64,000 bases of DNA from Klebsiella sp. RHBSTW-00484 (GCF_013705725.1 NZ_CP055481.1:4588001-4652000); one strand, 5' to 3'. Positions 48,861-61,801 are shown, counted from the stretch's first letter. Program-made: numbers and translations. Notes: generated by a model from the letters alone, not told the origin.

Positions 48861-49511
48861 TTAAGCTTCGATTCCTTCTGGAGCCCGTAGAGAAGGGCAG
48901 AATTGATACATTTCGAGCAGCGTCGCGACGTACTCTCGCGCATCTTTTTGCAGATCAAAGGCATTCGGTGCCAGTAACCAATTTTCCATCAGGCCGGAAA
49001 GATAGCTGCGCATCAAAATGGCTGCGCGACGGGTAAGCAAATTGGCAGGCAGCATTTTCGCTGCAATGCAGTCTTGCAACGTTTGTTCGATACGATCGTA
49101 GCTCTCCAGACAAATGCTACGCTGTGCTTGTTGAAGTGTGACCATTTCACCTACGAATTCACATTTATGGAAGATGATCTCCATCATCAACCGCCTGCGT
49201 TTGTCTGTCACTGTTGCTTCAAGAACATAGACTAAGATCTCACGCACAACTGACAGTGGATCGTTAGGGAATTTTGCCCGATACTCAACTTCGAGGTCAC
49301 TAATACTGGCTTCAGAAAGTACCCATATTTCATTAAATAAATCTGATTTATTTTTGAAATGCCAGTAGATAGCCCCTCTCGTCACGCCAGCGGCTTTTGC
49401 AATTGCCGCCAACGAGGTGGATGATACGCCCTGCTGCGAAAACAAACGCAGAGCAACATCCAGAATATGTTGCCGGGTCTCAAGCGCCTGTTGTTTGGTT
49501 TTTCGTGCCAT
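48861..49511 (-). CDS. acrR: TetR-family repressor AcrR
   Basis: Represses acrAB and its own gene; ligand binding releases it. The 216-residue protein has the TetR helix-turn-helix ([27 protein letters not shown]) at residues 30-55 and a helical ligand domain. It starts with [20 protein letters not shown] as in E. coli. The ATG lies inside a mar/sox/rob box. It is divergent from acrAB. Confidence 0.97.
   Translation of the reverse strand: MARKTKQQALETRQHILDVALRLFSQQGVSSTSLAAIAKAAGVTRGAIYWHFKNKSDLFNEIWVLSEASISDLEVEYRAKFPNDPLSVVREILVYVLEATVTDKRRRLMMEIIFHKCEFVGEMVTLQQAQRSICLESYDRIEQTLQDCIAAKMLPANLLTRRAAILMRSYLSGLMENWLLAPNAFDLQKDAREYVATLLEMYQFCPSLRAPEGIEA
49493..49511 (-). promoter_or_regulatory. 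Mar/Sox/Rob box overlapping the acrR start
   Basis: On the minus strand ATGGCACGAAAAACCAAAC fits the marbox consensus (AYnGCACnnWnnRYYAAAY). It begins with the acrR ATG itself, the same arrangement as in E. coli, where MarA, SoxS and Rob activate acrAB from it. Confidence 0.85.
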
Positions 49512-49539
49512 AGGTCGATGAGTTTACAGAGGTTACGTT

Positions 49540-49563
49540 TACATACATTTGTGAATGTATGTA
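49540..49563. promoter_or_regulatory. AcrR operator
   Basis: A 24-bp near-perfect inverted repeat with arms TACATACATT and AATGTATGTA around TGTG, between acrR and acrA, the known AcrR binding sequence. Confidence 0.92.
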
Positions 49564-49653
49564 CCATAGCATGACCATAATAGAAACACAGCAGTGGGTT
49601 TGTGGTCGATTGAGCCACTGAACAATTTGAAATTGGACACTCGAGGTTTACAT

Positions 49654-50847
49654 ATGAACAAAAACAGAGGGTTAACGCCTCTGGCGGTCGTTCTGATGCT
49701 CTCAGGCAGCTTAGCGCTAACAGGATGTGACGACAAACCGGCTCAGCAAGGGGCCCAACAAATGCCGGAAGTCGGTATTGTGACGCTCAAATCCGCTCCG
49801 CTACAAATCACAACTGAACTGCCAGGTCGCACCAGCGCTTATCGCGTTGCGGAAGTTCGCCCTCAGGTCAGTGGCATTATTCTGAAACGTAACTTCACTG
49901 AAGGTAGCGATATTCAGGCTGGCGTGTCTCTTTATCAAATTGATCCGGCGACCTATCAGGCCAGCTATGAAAGCGCAAAGGGCGATTTAGCAAAAGCGCA
50001 AGCCGCGGCAAATATGGACCAGTTGACGGTAAAACGTTATCAGAAACTGTTAGGCACTAAATACATTAGCCAACAGGAGTACGATACTGCCGTTGCTACC
50101 GCTCAACAGAGCAATGCTGCCGTGGTCGCCGCCAAAGCTGCTGTAGAAACTGCACGCATCAATCTGGCATACACCAAAGTCACCTCTCCTATCAGCGGTC
50201 GCATTGGTAAATCCGCTGTAACCGAAGGTGCTCTGGTGCAAAACGGCCAAACCACTGCGCTGGCTACCGTGCAGCAGCTTGATCCTATTTATGTCGACGT
50301 GACTCAATCAAGCAATGATTTTCTGCGTTTGAAACAAGAGTTAGCCAACGGCAAACTGCAGCAGGAAAACGGTAAAGCGAAGGTTGAGCTGGTCACTAAC
50401 GACGGCCTTACCTACCCGCAGGGCGGTACGCTGGAGTTCTCCGACGTCACCGTTGACCAGACTACCGGCTCTATCACGCTGCGCGCTATCTTCCCCAACC
50501 CGGATCACACTCTGCTACCTGGAATGTTCGTCCGTGCACGTCTGGAAGAAGGTGTAAATCCTGATGCTGTGCTGGTTCCTCAGCAGGGCGTAACTCGTAC
50601 GCCACGCGGTGATGCGAGCGCCATGGTTGTTGGCGAAGGCGATAAAGTCGAAGTCCGTCAGATTACCGCCACTCAGGCAATTGGCGACAAATGGCTGGTC
50701 ACAGAAGGTTTGAAAACAGGCGATCGTGTGATTATCACTGGCCTGCAAAAAATCAAACCAGGCGTTCAGGTAAAAACGCAGGAAGTCGTTTCTGACGAAA
50801 AACAGCAAGCCGCAAGCAATGCTCAGTCAGAACAACCCAAGTCTTAA
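49654..50847 (+). CDS. acrA: Multidrug efflux periplasmic adaptor AcrA
   Basis: Membrane-fusion lipoprotein that links AcrB to TolC. The start at 49654 (MNKNRGLTPLAVVLMLSGSL) gives 397 residues; the lipobox LTGC puts the acylated Cys at residue 25. Domains follow the family order: beta-barrel/lipoyl halves (EVRPQVSGIILKRNFTEGSD; SPISGRIGKSAVTEGALVQ) around the alpha-hairpin (ASYESAKGDLAKAQAAANMD), then the membrane-proximal domain. Operon with acrB. Confidence 0.98.
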   Translation: MNKNRGLTPLAVVLMLSGSLALTGCDDKPAQQGAQQMPEVGIVTLKSAPLQITTELPGRTSAYRVAEVRPQVSGIILKRNFTEGSDIQAGVSLYQIDPATYQASYESAKGDLAKAQAAANMDQLTVKRYQKLLGTKYISQQEYDTAVATAQQSNAAVVAAKAAVETARINLAYTKVTSPISGRIGKSAVTEGALVQNGQTTALATVQQLDPIYVDVTQSSNDFLRLKQELANGKLQQENGKAKVELVTNDGLTYPQGGTLEFSDVTVDQTTGSITLRAIFPNPDHTLLPGMFVRARLEEGVNPDAVLVPQQGVTRTPRGDASAMVVGEGDKVEVRQITATQAIGDKWLVTEGLKTGDRVIITGLQKIKPGVQVKTQEVVSDEKQQAASNAQSEQPKS

Positions 50848-50866
50848 CTTAAACAGGAGCCGTTAA

Positions 50867-54016
<3,150 letters not shown>

Positions 54017-54026
54017 TCTCCCCTCT

Positions 54027-54056
54027 AAGGGCCGCATTTGCGGCCCTTTCCTTTTC
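54027..54056 (+). terminator. Rho-independent terminator after acrB
   Basis: AAGGGCCGC-ATTT-GCGGCCCTTT, followed by CCTTTTC, starting 10 bp after the acrB stop. Confidence 0.92.
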
Positions 54057-54497
54057 TATCTATATTAAGCGCACTCATTGTCATTGTTTGTTTTGTAGCC
54101 TGTTATATAATATTTAATGATGAGTTCTGCCATATATCTCTGTTTTTTTCATCCACCGATTTGTCATTCCGACCTAACTCAGAATATTCTCAATCACTGA
54201 CATTGTGTATGGTTGTCCGGCAACAACCACTAAAATACTCAGCTAACTCGATGAAATATAAGGTTTGCTTTCATTTTTTCCGTTGAAACTAATGTTGCTA
54301 TATAATAAAGCGCACAGTGTTTAAGATAAATTAACCGTGATAATTGTAATTTTTCGTAATAGCACGGTGAAATCTTTTTGAGAGTGGATTATAGTTAAAA
54401 CAGCAAGATTACATTGTATGTGTCAGGTCTGTTAGTCGTGTTCATCCCACAACGGTGCTGTTAGTCGTCGTTTAAACCACTTAAAAGGGGATGTTTT
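54057..54497. other. AT-rich intergenic region before tomB
   Basis: This 441-bp stretch has no convincing gene; short frames in it lack ribosome sites and homology. It probably holds the tomB-hha promoter(s), for example around TATAATAAAG (54301). Its AT-richness would suit binding by H-NS/Hha. An exact 11-bp direct repeat CTGTTAGTCGT lies at 54429-54439 and 54458-54468, in the likely tomB leader. Confidence 0.6.
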
Positions 54498-54872
54498 ATG
54501 GACGAATACTCGCCAAAAAGACATGATATTGCGCAGCTTAAATTTCTCTGCGAAACCCTGTATCATGACTGTCTTGCAAACCTTGATGAGAGCAACCATG
54601 GCTGGGTTAATGACCCGACTTCGGCTGTGAATCTTCAACTAAATGAATTGATCGAGCACATTGCCGCATTCGCACTTAATTATAAAATTAAGTATGCTGA
54701 GGATAATAAACTGATTACTCAGCTTGACGAATACCTGGATGACACTTTCGTGCTGTTCAGCAACTACGGCATTAACACAGCAGATCTACAGAAATGGCGC
54801 AAATCAGGCAATCGGTTATTTCGTTGCTTCGTGAACGCCAGTCGGGAAAACCCGGCAAGTCTTTCTTGTTAG
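54498..54872 (+). CDS. tomB: Hha toxicity modulator TomB (YbaJ)
   Basis: Antitoxin-like partner of Hha that affects biofilm formation. The 124-residue protein starts [20 protein letters not shown] after AAAAGGGG and matches the E. coli length and sequence closely ([20 protein letters not shown]). It precedes hha by 26 nt in one operon. Confidence 0.96.
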   Translation: MDEYSPKRHDIAQLKFLCETLYHDCLANLDESNHGWVNDPTSAVNLQLNELIEHIAAFALNYKIKYAEDNKLITQLDEYLDDTFVLFSNYGINTADLQKWRKSGNRLFRCFVNASRENPASLSC

Positions 54873-54898
54873 TATTATTACAATCAAAGGGTGAATTT

Positions 54899-55117
54899 AT
54901 GTCTGATAAAACATTAACCAAAATAGACTATTTGATGCGTTTACGACGCTGTCAGACAATTGATACGCTGGAACGCGTAATTGAAAAAAACAAATATGAA
55001 CTTCCCGATAATGAACTGACGGTATTTTACTCAGCAGCCGACCATCGTCTTGCTGAATTGACGATGAATAAACTGTACGACAAGATCCCTCCTTCAGTTT
55101 GGAAATTTATCCGCTAA
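54899..55117 (+). CDS. hha: Hemolysin expression modulator Hha
   Basis: Small H-NS partner that silences AT-rich and transferred genes. The start at 54899 ([20 protein letters not shown]) gives 72 residues, with the conserved [16 protein letters not shown] and [10 protein letters not shown]. The frame opens earlier, but only this start matches the family. Confidence 0.97.
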   Translation: MSDKTLTKIDYLMRLRRCQTIDTLERVIEKNKYELPDNELTVFYSAADHRLAELTMNKLYDKIPPSVWKFIR

Positions 55118-55174
55118 TATATTTCAAGTGAAAGACAAGCAACAGGTAGCGCCTCCCCCTTCAACAGCAATAAT

Positions 55175-55190
55175 TGTGATATCAATCACA
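55175..55190. promoter_or_regulatory. CRP binding site upstream of maa
   Basis: TGTGATATCAATCACA is a perfect TGTGA-N6-TCACA match, 74 bp before the maa start. A -10-like TATACT lies at 55229-55234, which would place the site near -60, a class I position. CRP control is inferred. Confidence 0.8.
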
Positions 55191-55263
55191 TATATTAGCA
55201 AGTGGCGCATATGAAACCGGTTTCTTTTTATACTATGGCGGCATTTACGATAAGGAAAGCCCC

Positions 55264-55830
55264 ATGAGTGAAGAGAAACATAAAATGATTGCCGGTGAGC
55301 TGTATCTACCCGGTGATGCTATCTTGCGAGCAGACCGTCTGCGTGCCAGGCAACTGCTGCATCGTTACAATCATTCAGCACCGGAAGAGCGTGAATTACG
55401 CAAATCATTACTGGCCGATCTCTTTGGTCAAGCTAATGATGCCTATATTGAACCCACCTTCCGCTGTGACTATGGTTACAATATTTTCCCGGGTAAAAAT
55501 TTCTACGCTAACTTTGATTGCGTCATGCTGGATGTCTGCCCAATTCATATTGGTGATAACTGTATGCTGGCTCCCGGCGTACATATCTACACCGCAACTC
55601 ATCCACTGGATGCCAGCGAACGCAACAGCGGTAAAGAGTACGGCAAACCGGTGGTCATCGGTCACAATGTCTGGATTGGCGGTCGGGCAGTCATCAATCC
55701 CGGAATCACCATTGGCGACAATGCCGTCATTGCGTCCGGCTCCGTGGTGGTGAAAAATGTCCCCGCGAATGCCGTCGTTGGCGGAAACCCGGCACAAATC
55801 ATAAAAATGCAGCCAAGCGAAGGACTGTAA
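55264..55830 (+). CDS. maa: Maltose O-acetyltransferase
   Basis: Acetylates maltose and other sugars with acetyl-CoA. The 188-residue protein has an N-terminal Mac domain ([29 protein letters not shown]) and a left-handed beta-helix of hexapeptide repeats ([40 protein letters not shown]), with the catalytic His in TATHP. The preceding CRP site suggests catabolite control. Confidence 0.95.
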   Translation: MSEEKHKMIAGELYLPGDAILRADRLRARQLLHRYNHSAPEERELRKSLLADLFGQANDAYIEPTFRCDYGYNIFPGKNFYANFDCVMLDVCPIHIGDNCMLAPGVHIYTATHPLDASERNSGKEYGKPVVIGHNVWIGGRAVINPGITIGDNAVIASGSVVVKNVPANAVVGGNPAQIIKMQPSEGL

Positions 55831-55968
55831 CTGTTATGCTTTTTCGCAACTGATCTGTTACTTTCCCCTGTGATTTACGCAACATAAAATAGCCTTCAGG
55901 CTGAGCCCAAAATCGCATATTGTTCTTCAGGTATGCAGCCGGGCTCTTAGCAGAATTTGGGGAATAAG

Positions 55969-56436
55969 ATGACAGAAATACAGCTGCTGCTGAAGAACAC
56001 CATTGATGAACTTAATGTGAAGGAGAAACGCGACAACCGTCCGCGTTTTAGTATCAGCTTTATTCGCAATCATCCATGGCTGTTTGTCGCAATGTATGCC
56101 GCCTTCCTGGCTACGCTCATCGTGATGCTACGTTCAGAAACATTGGTAGATTCTGTCTGGCTGTTAATCGTGCTGTTCGTCCTGCTCAACGGCTTCTTCT
56201 TCTTTGACGTCTATCCGCGCTATCGCTATGAAGACATTGATGTACTGGACTTTCGCGTTTGTTACAACGGCGAGTGGTATAACACGCGGTACGTCCCGGG
56301 CCAACTGATCGAGAGAATCCTGCAATCACCGCGCGTCGCCGGTGAACAAAAGGCTCAGTTGCAAAAAATGGTCGATACCAAGGGTGAACTTTCGTTTTAC
56401 GATGTGTTTTCCCTTACCCGCGCCGGCACTGCGTAA
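55969..56436 (+). CDS. ylaC: Inner-membrane protein YlaC
   Basis: A 155-residue protein of unknown function starting at 55969 ([20 protein letters not shown]); the ATG four codons earlier is not conserved. Two hydrophobic helices ([18 protein letters not shown] and [18 protein letters not shown]) are followed by a soluble tail ([20 protein letters not shown]). Matches E. coli YlaC next to maa. Its end overlaps the convergent MocR gene by 23 bp. Confidence 0.94.
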   Translation: MTEIQLLLKNTIDELNVKEKRDNRPRFSISFIRNHPWLFVAMYAAFLATLIVMLRSETLVDSVWLLIVLFVLLNGFFFFDVYPRYRYEDIDVLDFRVCYNGEWYNTRYVPGQLIERILQSPRVAGEQKAQLQKMVDTKGELSFYDVFSLTRAGTA

Positions 56437-57868
56437 TAAGACGATTTAGCGTCCGCACCGCAGGAATGAAATGCGAAGCGGACGTATTACCGTAGCCCAA
56501 AACCAGTCCACTTTTCGCATTTTTAGCATCAAGATAAAAACGGCTTAATGCCGCTGGTGCCTGCTGAAACTGGCGAGCCAGCTGAACAAGTGCTTCATCA
56601 TCAATGCCTTCGATAGCGACCGTCAAATGCAACCCACCTTCTCCACTAAAGAGCTCATAAGGTACCTTAAGCTCCTCTGCCAAAACCTCCCGTAATTGCT
56701 GCTGACGTTTACGATACAAACGACGCATAGCCGCAAGATGGCGCGCGTAGTGTCCCTCTTCGATAAATAACGCCAACGCCCGTTGCTCCACCCGGTGTCC
56801 ACCGCGCAATAGTGCACCAATCGCGCCCTGAGCCGCATCAGCCAACGCTGAGGGCATCACCACAAAACCAATGCGTAGCGCGGGAAACAACGTTTTGCTG
56901 AAGGTCCCGAGATACACTACCGGTGCCTGTTTGACCATTCCCAACATTGCCGGAATCGGTTCGCCGCTGTAGCGAAACTCACTGTCGTAATCATCTTCAA
57001 TAATCCACGTATTATGCTGGCGCGCATACTCAAGCAGCGCCAGTCGTCGCCCTGCACTCATTACCGCGCCACAAGGATATTGATGTGAAGGTGAAGTGAA
57101 GATCAATCGCGGGGCCTTACTCTCATCACTCATATCAGGGCGCATACCTTCACAATCCACCGGCATGCCCTTCATATGAAGTCCAGCTTTAAGAAACATG
57201 CTTTTGGCCCCCAGGTAGCCAGGCTCTTCCACCCAGGCAGTATCCCCGGCTTCGCTCAGTAAATGCGTGCATAAATTGATACCTTCCAGCGCTCCCTCCG
57301 TAATCACAATTTGCCGGGCATCACAGCGAATCCCTCGCGTCAGCGCCAAATGACGGGCAATTGCCTCACGCAGCGCAGGTTCACCTTGCGCATCACCGTA
57401 ACCCAACAACGCGGTCCCCTCTTCACGCAATATTCTGTCGAGAAGCCGACGCCAGATGGGGAGAGGAAAATAGTTAACCGCAGGCATTCCTGGCGTAAAG
57501 ATCAGCGTGGGTGAATCACGCCGAGTACCTCCTGGTAACGCCTGTAAGCGCTCGGGAAGCGCGATTGCATACACCTCAACATCACGCTCTCCCTGCGACG
57601 TCAAAGGCGCTACGTGTGTCCCCTGACGGCTACGTAGCAAATAGCCCTCGATGGCCAATTGCTCAAGCGCGCTGTTGATCGTGTTACGCGAAAGCCCCAA
57701 CCGCTGCGCCATCGCACGTGAGCCAGGTAAACGGCTATTGCCCACCAGTCGCCCCTGTAAAACGGCCTCACGCAGCAGTTGATACAGCGTACGCTGCAAG
57801 GTTTCATTCCCTCTGCTGCGCAGACCGTGCTCCAGCAAAGTAAAAAATGCATCATCTGGAATATTCAT
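56414..57868 (-). CDS. MocR/GabR/PdxR-type regulator (GntR helix-turn-helix fused to aminotransferase domain)
   Basis: PLP-dependent transcription factor. The start at 57868 ([20 protein letters not shown]) follows GAGGAG, giving 484 residues. The winged helix-turn-helix ([22 protein letters not shown]) covers residues 25-95; the fold-I aminotransferase domain follows, with the PLP Lys in [17 protein letters not shown] and the Asp/Tyr region [15 protein letters not shown]. Not close enough for me to call PdxR or GabR. Divergent from an acetyltransferase gene with three operator-like sites between, so that gene is its likely target. Confidence 0.88.
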   Translation of the reverse strand: MNIPDDAFFTLLEHGLRSRGNETLQRTLYQLLREAVLQGRLVGNSRLPGSRAMAQRLGLSRNTINSALEQLAIEGYLLRSRQGTHVAPLTSQGERDVEVYAIALPERLQALPGGTRRDSPTLIFTPGMPAVNYFPLPIWRRLLDRILREEGTALLGYGDAQGEPALREAIARHLALTRGIRCDARQIVITEGALEGINLCTHLLSEAGDTAWVEEPGYLGAKSMFLKAGLHMKGMPVDCEGMRPDMSDESKAPRLIFTSPSHQYPCGAVMSAGRRLALLEYARQHNTWIIEDDYDSEFRYSGEPIPAMLGMVKQAPVVYLGTFSKTLFPALRIGFVVMPSALADAAQGAIGALLRGGHRVEQRALALFIEEGHYARHLAAMRRLYRKRQQQLREVLAEELKVPYELFSGEGGLHLTVAIEGIDDEALVQLARQFQQAPAALSRFYLDAKNAKSGLVLGYGNTSASHFIPAVRTLNRLITQCRRG

Positions 57869-57881
57869 CGCGGCTCCTCGT

Positions 57882-57923
57882 GGCACCATAAAAATATACT
57901 CTTATGGCACTTTTTATGGAACC
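57882..57923. promoter_or_regulatory. Three-copy operator for the MocR-type regulator
   Basis: TTATGGCACT (57902-57911) and TTATGGAACC (57914-57923) form a direct repeat at 12-bp spacing; GGCACCATAA (57882-57891) is the inverse copy (TTATGGTGCC). MocR-type dimers are known to bind direct repeats plus an inverted half-site. Assignment to this regulator is inferred from position. Confidence 0.65.
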
Positions 57924-57969
57924 AAAGAGCTCTTAATCTCATTGCATTCGCCCAAACAAGGAAAATCGC

Positions 57970-58677
57970 ATGAGCCTGCTTAACCAATTTAATCAACCTG
58001 TTGGTGTTGCCCTGCCCGACTGGCAACCTCGGCCTCACCCCGAAAGACAAAGCCTGCAAGGGCGTTGTTGCCACCTTGAGCCTTTAAGTACACAACACGC
58101 CAGCGCGCTGTTCGCCGCCCACCAGCTCGCCCCAGATACACGCAGTTGGACATGGTTGCTGCGCGAACCAGATAACAGCGTTGAGGAATACCGTACGTGG
58201 ATTGATAGCGTTGCCGGACTGGCCGACCCCATTCACTTTGCGGTGATTGATGAGCGGACAGGCCGACCCGTCGGGTCGCTGGCGCTGATGAGAATTGACG
58301 CAAAAAACGGCGTTGTTGAAGTCGGTCATGTCCACTTCTCACCGTTACTAAGCCGGACGGCAATGGCAACCGAAGCGCAGTGGCTGCTGATGCGTTACGT
58401 TTTTGATATTCTCGGCTACCGCCGCTATGAATGGAAATGCAACAGCCTGAACGAACCCTCACGCCGGGCGGCGCTACGTCTGGGGTTTCAGTATGAGGGG
58501 CGTTTTCGTCAGGCTCTGGTGATAAAAGGCCACAACCGCGATACCGACTGGTTTTCCATTATCGATGACGAATGGCCACAGATTGATAAGGCTATGCAGC
58601 AGTGGCTGGCCGCCGACAACTTCAACGACGGCCAACAGTTGCGCACGCTGGAGAGCTTCCGCAAACGGGTAAGTTAA
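57970..58677 (+). CDS. GNAT-family N-acetyltransferase
   Basis: A 235-residue acetyltransferase of the RimL-like GNAT group. Visible elements: an N-terminal region ([20 protein letters not shown]), the core strand pair ([42 protein letters not shown]) and the family segment [20 protein letters not shown] with [11 protein letters not shown]. Substrate unknown. Its stop overlaps the rpmJ2 stop on the other strand. Divergent from the MocR-type regulator. Confidence 0.88.
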   Translation: MSLLNQFNQPVGVALPDWQPRPHPERQSLQGRCCHLEPLSTQHASALFAAHQLAPDTRSWTWLLREPDNSVEEYRTWIDSVAGLADPIHFAVIDERTGRPVGSLALMRIDAKNGVVEVGHVHFSPLLSRTAMATEAQWLLMRYVFDILGYRRYEWKCNSLNEPSRRAALRLGFQYEGRFRQALVIKGHNRDTDWFSIIDDEWPQIDKAMQQWLAADNFNDGQQLRTLESFRKRVS

Positions 58678-58814
58678 CGTCTTTTCTTACGCCCCTGCAC
58701 GGCTTTAAAGCGGGGATTGCTTTTGCAAATCACGTACAGCCGCCCTTTGCGCTTAACTATCTGACAATCCGGGTGACGCTGTTTGGCGCTACGTAAAGAG
58801 TTGAGTACCTGCAT
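58674..58814 (-). CDS. ykgO: Alternative (zinc-free) ribosomal protein L36
   Basis: RpmJ2, the paralogue of L36 used when zinc is scarce. It encodes 46 residues beginning [20 protein letters not shown] and lacks the CxxC zinc pair of normal RpmJ; only two isolated Cys remain. Its ATG shares a base with the rpmE2 stop (TAATG), so the two are translated together. Confidence 0.95.
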   Translation of the reverse strand: MQVLNSLRSAKQRHPDCQIVKRKGRLYVICKSNPRFKAVQGRKKRR

Positions 58815-59077
58815 TATTTGCTCCTTTTCGCATCAATAAAACCACCGAAGCGCTGGCGGAAGCGTGCGGTACTGCCTTCATTATTGAAAGCCTTCTGTTT
58901 ACCGGTGTAATACGGATGCGATTTGGATGACACATCAAGCGTCACGTACGGATACGTCTCACCTTCGAGCTCAATCTCACGCTCGGTCCTGATGGTTGAA
59001 CCGACTTTAAAGAATTCGTTGGCACTGGTGTCGTGAAAGACCACGGTACGATAGTGCGGATGAATGTTGGGTTTCAT
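58814..59077 (-). CDS. ykgM: Alternative (zinc-free) ribosomal protein L31 type B
   Basis: RpmE2, the L31 paralogue without zinc ligands, made under zinc limitation to free the zinc held by L31. The start at 59077 ([20 protein letters not shown]) gives 87 residues as in E. coli; no CxxC is present. First gene of the pair, with a Zur-like box before it. Confidence 0.96.
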   Translation of the reverse strand: MKPNIHPHYRTVVFHDTSANEFFKVGSTIRTEREIELEGETYPYVTLDVSSKSHPYYTGKQKAFNNEGSTARFRQRFGGFIDAKRSK

Positions 59078-59090
59078 GGCGACCTCGATC

Positions 59091-59111
59091 ATTACGTTAT
59101 AACATAACAAT
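59091..59111. promoter_or_regulatory. Probable Zur box upstream of rpmE2
   Basis: ATTACGTTATAACATAACAA contains the palindrome GTTATAAC and resembles the enterobacterial Zur consensus (GTTATAnTATAAC type). It lies 14 bp before the ykgM start; Zur control of ykgM is known in E. coli. Confidence 0.8.
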
Positions 59112-59188
59112 ACGGTACGCCGAGTTAATACAAAGATCAACCATGAGAACGAAAAGGGTAATGGGCGACGCAGGCCGCCCGTTGCGGA

Positions 59189-60262
59189 TTAGGGATTCAG
59201 CTGATGCGCTAACGCCCGCAGCTGTTCGGCTATGGACTGCAGATCTTTACCGGGCTCTGTTTTCGGCCCCGTAGAGTGGCGAATAACCAGTCGTGCGGGG
59301 AGAATCGAAGATGTATGCAGCATTTCGTTATCACCGCTATCAAGGATGCGGCGCACAGCCTCTTTTCCTTGTAAATCGAGGTCTAGCGAAACGGTCGTCA
59401 GCGCCGGATAGAAGAATGAACTTTCATAGGTATCATCGTAACCAATCACCGATTTCTCCCCCGGGATCGGCACCTGATGCTGATGAAAAGCGCTCAGGAC
59501 ACCCAATGCCATCTGATCGTTTCCCACCAGCACCGCGGTGAAGTTCGGTGTCTCGCGCAGCATTTGCAGCGCACCGGCGTAACCGCTCTGTGCATCCCAG
59601 TTGCCACGAACCACTGTGACAGGTTGCAGGCCATAACCCTCAAGGGTTTCCATCCAGCTTTTCAAACGTAATTTCGCTGACACCGAGCTTTCCGGTCCGG
59701 CCAACAGGGCTATCTCACGGTGCCCCATCTCATAGAGATATTTGACGCTGGCTCGGGTGCCATCCGCTGGATTGAACGAAACGTTAAACACCGAGCTATA
59801 GGGGTCAACATCCAAAAAGAGACAGACAATGTCGTCGTTATCAGCGGCGATTTTCTGGGCTTCTTCGGTCTCCAGAGGCACGTTGATAATAACCTTGTTC
59901 ACCAGTTGCGACTTCAGCTCATTGATCGAATCCTGGATACTTTGGTTGACGCTCTCATCAATCATCGAGATGAGTACCTGATAGCCTTCAACATTGGCAT
60001 AGCGTTTTACCGCTGCCGCAACTTGTGAAGGAGCGTGTAAGGCCAGAGAAATCGTCACCAGGCCGACAGTATGGCTCTGCTTACCTACCAGCTGCTGTGC
60101 AAGGCGATTAGGCACATAGCGCAGCTCCTCAATAGATTTCTCCACCTTGCTACGCGTGGCTTTGGATACATTAGCAGACTTATTGAGTACCCTGGACACG
60201 GTCTGATAGGAGACGCCCGCGTGGCGGGCAACGTCTTCTAAAGTCGCGCTTTTAGACTTCAT
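59189..60262 (-). CDS. LacI-family transcriptional regulator of the sugar locus
   Basis: The start at 60262 (MKSKSATLEDVARHAGVSYQ) gives 357 residues. The LacI helix-turn-helix and hinge (TLEDVARHAGVSYQTVSRVL; YVPNRLAQQL) are followed by a periplasmic-binding-protein-like sugar domain (HTVGLVTISLALHAPSQVAAAVKRYA; AVLVGNDQMALGVLSAFHQH; VIGYDDTYESSFFYPALTTV). Likely controls the divergent LamB-type porin and perhaps the GH42 gene; the inducer is probably a beta-galactoside. Confidence 0.92.
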   Translation of the reverse strand: MKSKSATLEDVARHAGVSYQTVSRVLNKSANVSKATRSKVEKSIEELRYVPNRLAQQLVGKQSHTVGLVTISLALHAPSQVAAAVKRYANVEGYQVLISMIDESVNQSIQDSINELKSQLVNKVIINVPLETEEAQKIAADNDDIVCLFLDVDPYSSVFNVSFNPADGTRASVKYLYEMGHREIALLAGPESSVSAKLRLKSWMETLEGYGLQPVTVVRGNWDAQSGYAGALQMLRETPNFTAVLVGNDQMALGVLSAFHQHQVPIPGEKSVIGYDDTYESSFFYPALTTVSLDLDLQGKEAVRRILDSGDNEMLHTSSILPARLVIRHSTGPKTEPGKDLQSIAEQLRALAHQLNP

Positions 60263-60383
60263 GGTCCGGTTCCTTATGTTGTTATCCCTGGATTGTAACA
60301 GGGGCAATATGAAAAAACGCTCACAGCAACATTCCCCTGATGACAATCACCATAAAAAGTACGACGCTCACAATACATTGAAT

Positions 60384-60399
60384 TGTGAATGGACTCACC
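60384..60399. promoter_or_regulatory. Likely CRP site in the LacI-porin intergenic region
   Basis: TGTGA-ATGGAC-TCACC matches the CRP consensus at 9 of 10 key bases. The same region has a 9-bp direct repeat ACGCTCACA (60317-60325 and 60364-60372), which may be part of the LacI-type operators. Function of both is inferred. Confidence 0.68.
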
Positions 60400-60529
60400 A
60401 TCCGTAACAAAATACGCCTATTTATTTGCAGTTAATCACACTATGGCGATCATTCAATTGCCTGAATTTAGGTTTAGGCATTTTATGACATCGGTTATGT
60501 GAACGTAATACAAAAATAAGAGGATAGAC

Positions 60530-61801
60530 ATGAACACTACGCTGCGCACACTCTCCGTTGCGTTGGCCGCTGCGCTGATTTCACCATCCGTGTTGGCTGC
60601 TTCCGCCGCTGTCCCAGGTATCGATTTTCATGGTTATATGCGCGCCGGGGTTGGGGTCTCCGGTGATGGTAGTCAGGCTGAATGGCAAAAAAACAAAATA
60701 GGCCGTCTGGGTAACGAATCCGATACCTATGGTGAGCTGGAGTTAGGCTCAGAGGTCTACAAGAAAAACGATGTTAGCTTCTACCTCGATAGTATGGTCA
60801 GCATGGTCTCTGACGGCTCCAACGATAACGAAACCACGCTGGATGACGATGCGCAGTTTGGTCTGCGTCAGTTGAACCTGCAAATTAAAGGCTTGGTCCC
60901 TGGCGATCCAAATGCGGTCATTTGGGGCGGTAAACGCTACTATCAGCGCCACGATCTACACATCATCGATACCAAATACTGGAACATTTCCGGCTCCGGT
61001 GCGGGACTTGAAAACTACACTCTCGGTCCTGGTGCCGTCTCCTTTGCCTGGATCCGCGGCGACGCGAATGACGTTGATTACCGCGTCGATGGCGACAGTG
61101 ATGTAAACATTAACTATCTCGACCTGCGCTATGCTGGCTGGAAACCGTGGTCTGGTGCCTGGACGGAATTTGGTATCGACTATGCGATGCCGAACACCAC
61201 TAAAAAGCAGGATACCTACGGAGGACTGTATGATGCTGAAAATGGCGTCATGCTGACCGGTGAAATCAGCCAGGACATGCTGGGTGGTTACAATAAAATG
61301 GTTCTGCAATACGCCAACAAAGGACTGGCGCAGAACATGGTCTCCCAGGGCGGCGGTTGGTACGACATGTGGAACTACGTCAATGACGCCACCGGATATC
61401 GCGTTATTAATACCGGTTTAATTCCGATTACCGACAAGTTCTCTATTAACCATGTTCTGACTTGGGGCTCTGCGGACAACATTACTGAATACACGGATAA
61501 AACACGTATGCTGTCGCTGGTCGCTCGCGGACAGTATCAGTTCACCGAATACGTGCGCCTGATTGGCGAAGTGGGCGGTTTCTATCAAAAAGACAGCTAC
61601 AAGAACAATACCGAATACAAACAGGCCGGTGAAAAATACACCATTGCGCTGGGCCTGGCCGATGGCCCTGACTTTATGTCACGCCCGGAACTGCGTATTT
61701 TCGCTTCATATTTGAATGATTCTGAAAATGGCAAACCATTCGAAGATCAGACTGCCAATAATACGTGGAACTTTGGCGTACAGGTAGAAGCCTGGTGGTA
61801 A
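60530..61801 (+). CDS. LamB-family maltoporin-like sugar porin
   Basis: Outer-membrane trimeric sugar channel of 423 residues with a signal peptide (SVALAAALISPSVLA|ASAA). The LamB fold is seen in GIDFHGYMRAGVGVSGDG, the aromatic-rich VIWGGKRYYQRHDLHIIDTKYWNISGSG region (greasy-slide residues) and the terminal NTWNFGVQVEAWW ending in aromatic residues. It is not the malE-linked LamB; the neighbours suggest transport of galacto-oligosaccharides. Confidence 0.9.
   Translation: MNTTLRTLSVALAAALISPSVLAASAAVPGIDFHGYMRAGVGVSGDGSQAEWQKNKIGRLGNESDTYGELELGSEVYKKNDVSFYLDSMVSMVSDGSNDNETTLDDDAQFGLRQLNLQIKGLVPGDPNAVIWGGKRYYQRHDLHIIDTKYWNISGSGAGLENYTLGPGAVSFAWIRGDANDVDYRVDGDSDVNINYLDLRYAGWKPWSGAWTEFGIDYAMPNTTKKQDTYGGLYDAENGVMLTGEISQDMLGGYNKMVLQYANKGLAQNMVSQGGGWYDMWNYVNDATGYRVINTGLIPITDKFSINHVLTWGSADNITEYTDKTRMLSLVARGQYQFTEYVRLIGEVGGFYQKDSYKNNTEYKQAGEKYTIALGLADGPDFMSRPELRIFASYLNDSENGKPFEDQTANNTWNFGVQVEAWW

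Noticed and set aside
48731..48964. Upstream extension of mscK into acrR
   Set aside because: The 78 extra codons have no counterpart in MscK, contain many Cys and Arg, and precede the signal-like helix.
54038..54286. 82-codon frame after acrB as a small membrane protein
   Set aside because: It begins inside the acrB terminator, lacks a ribosome site and has no family features.
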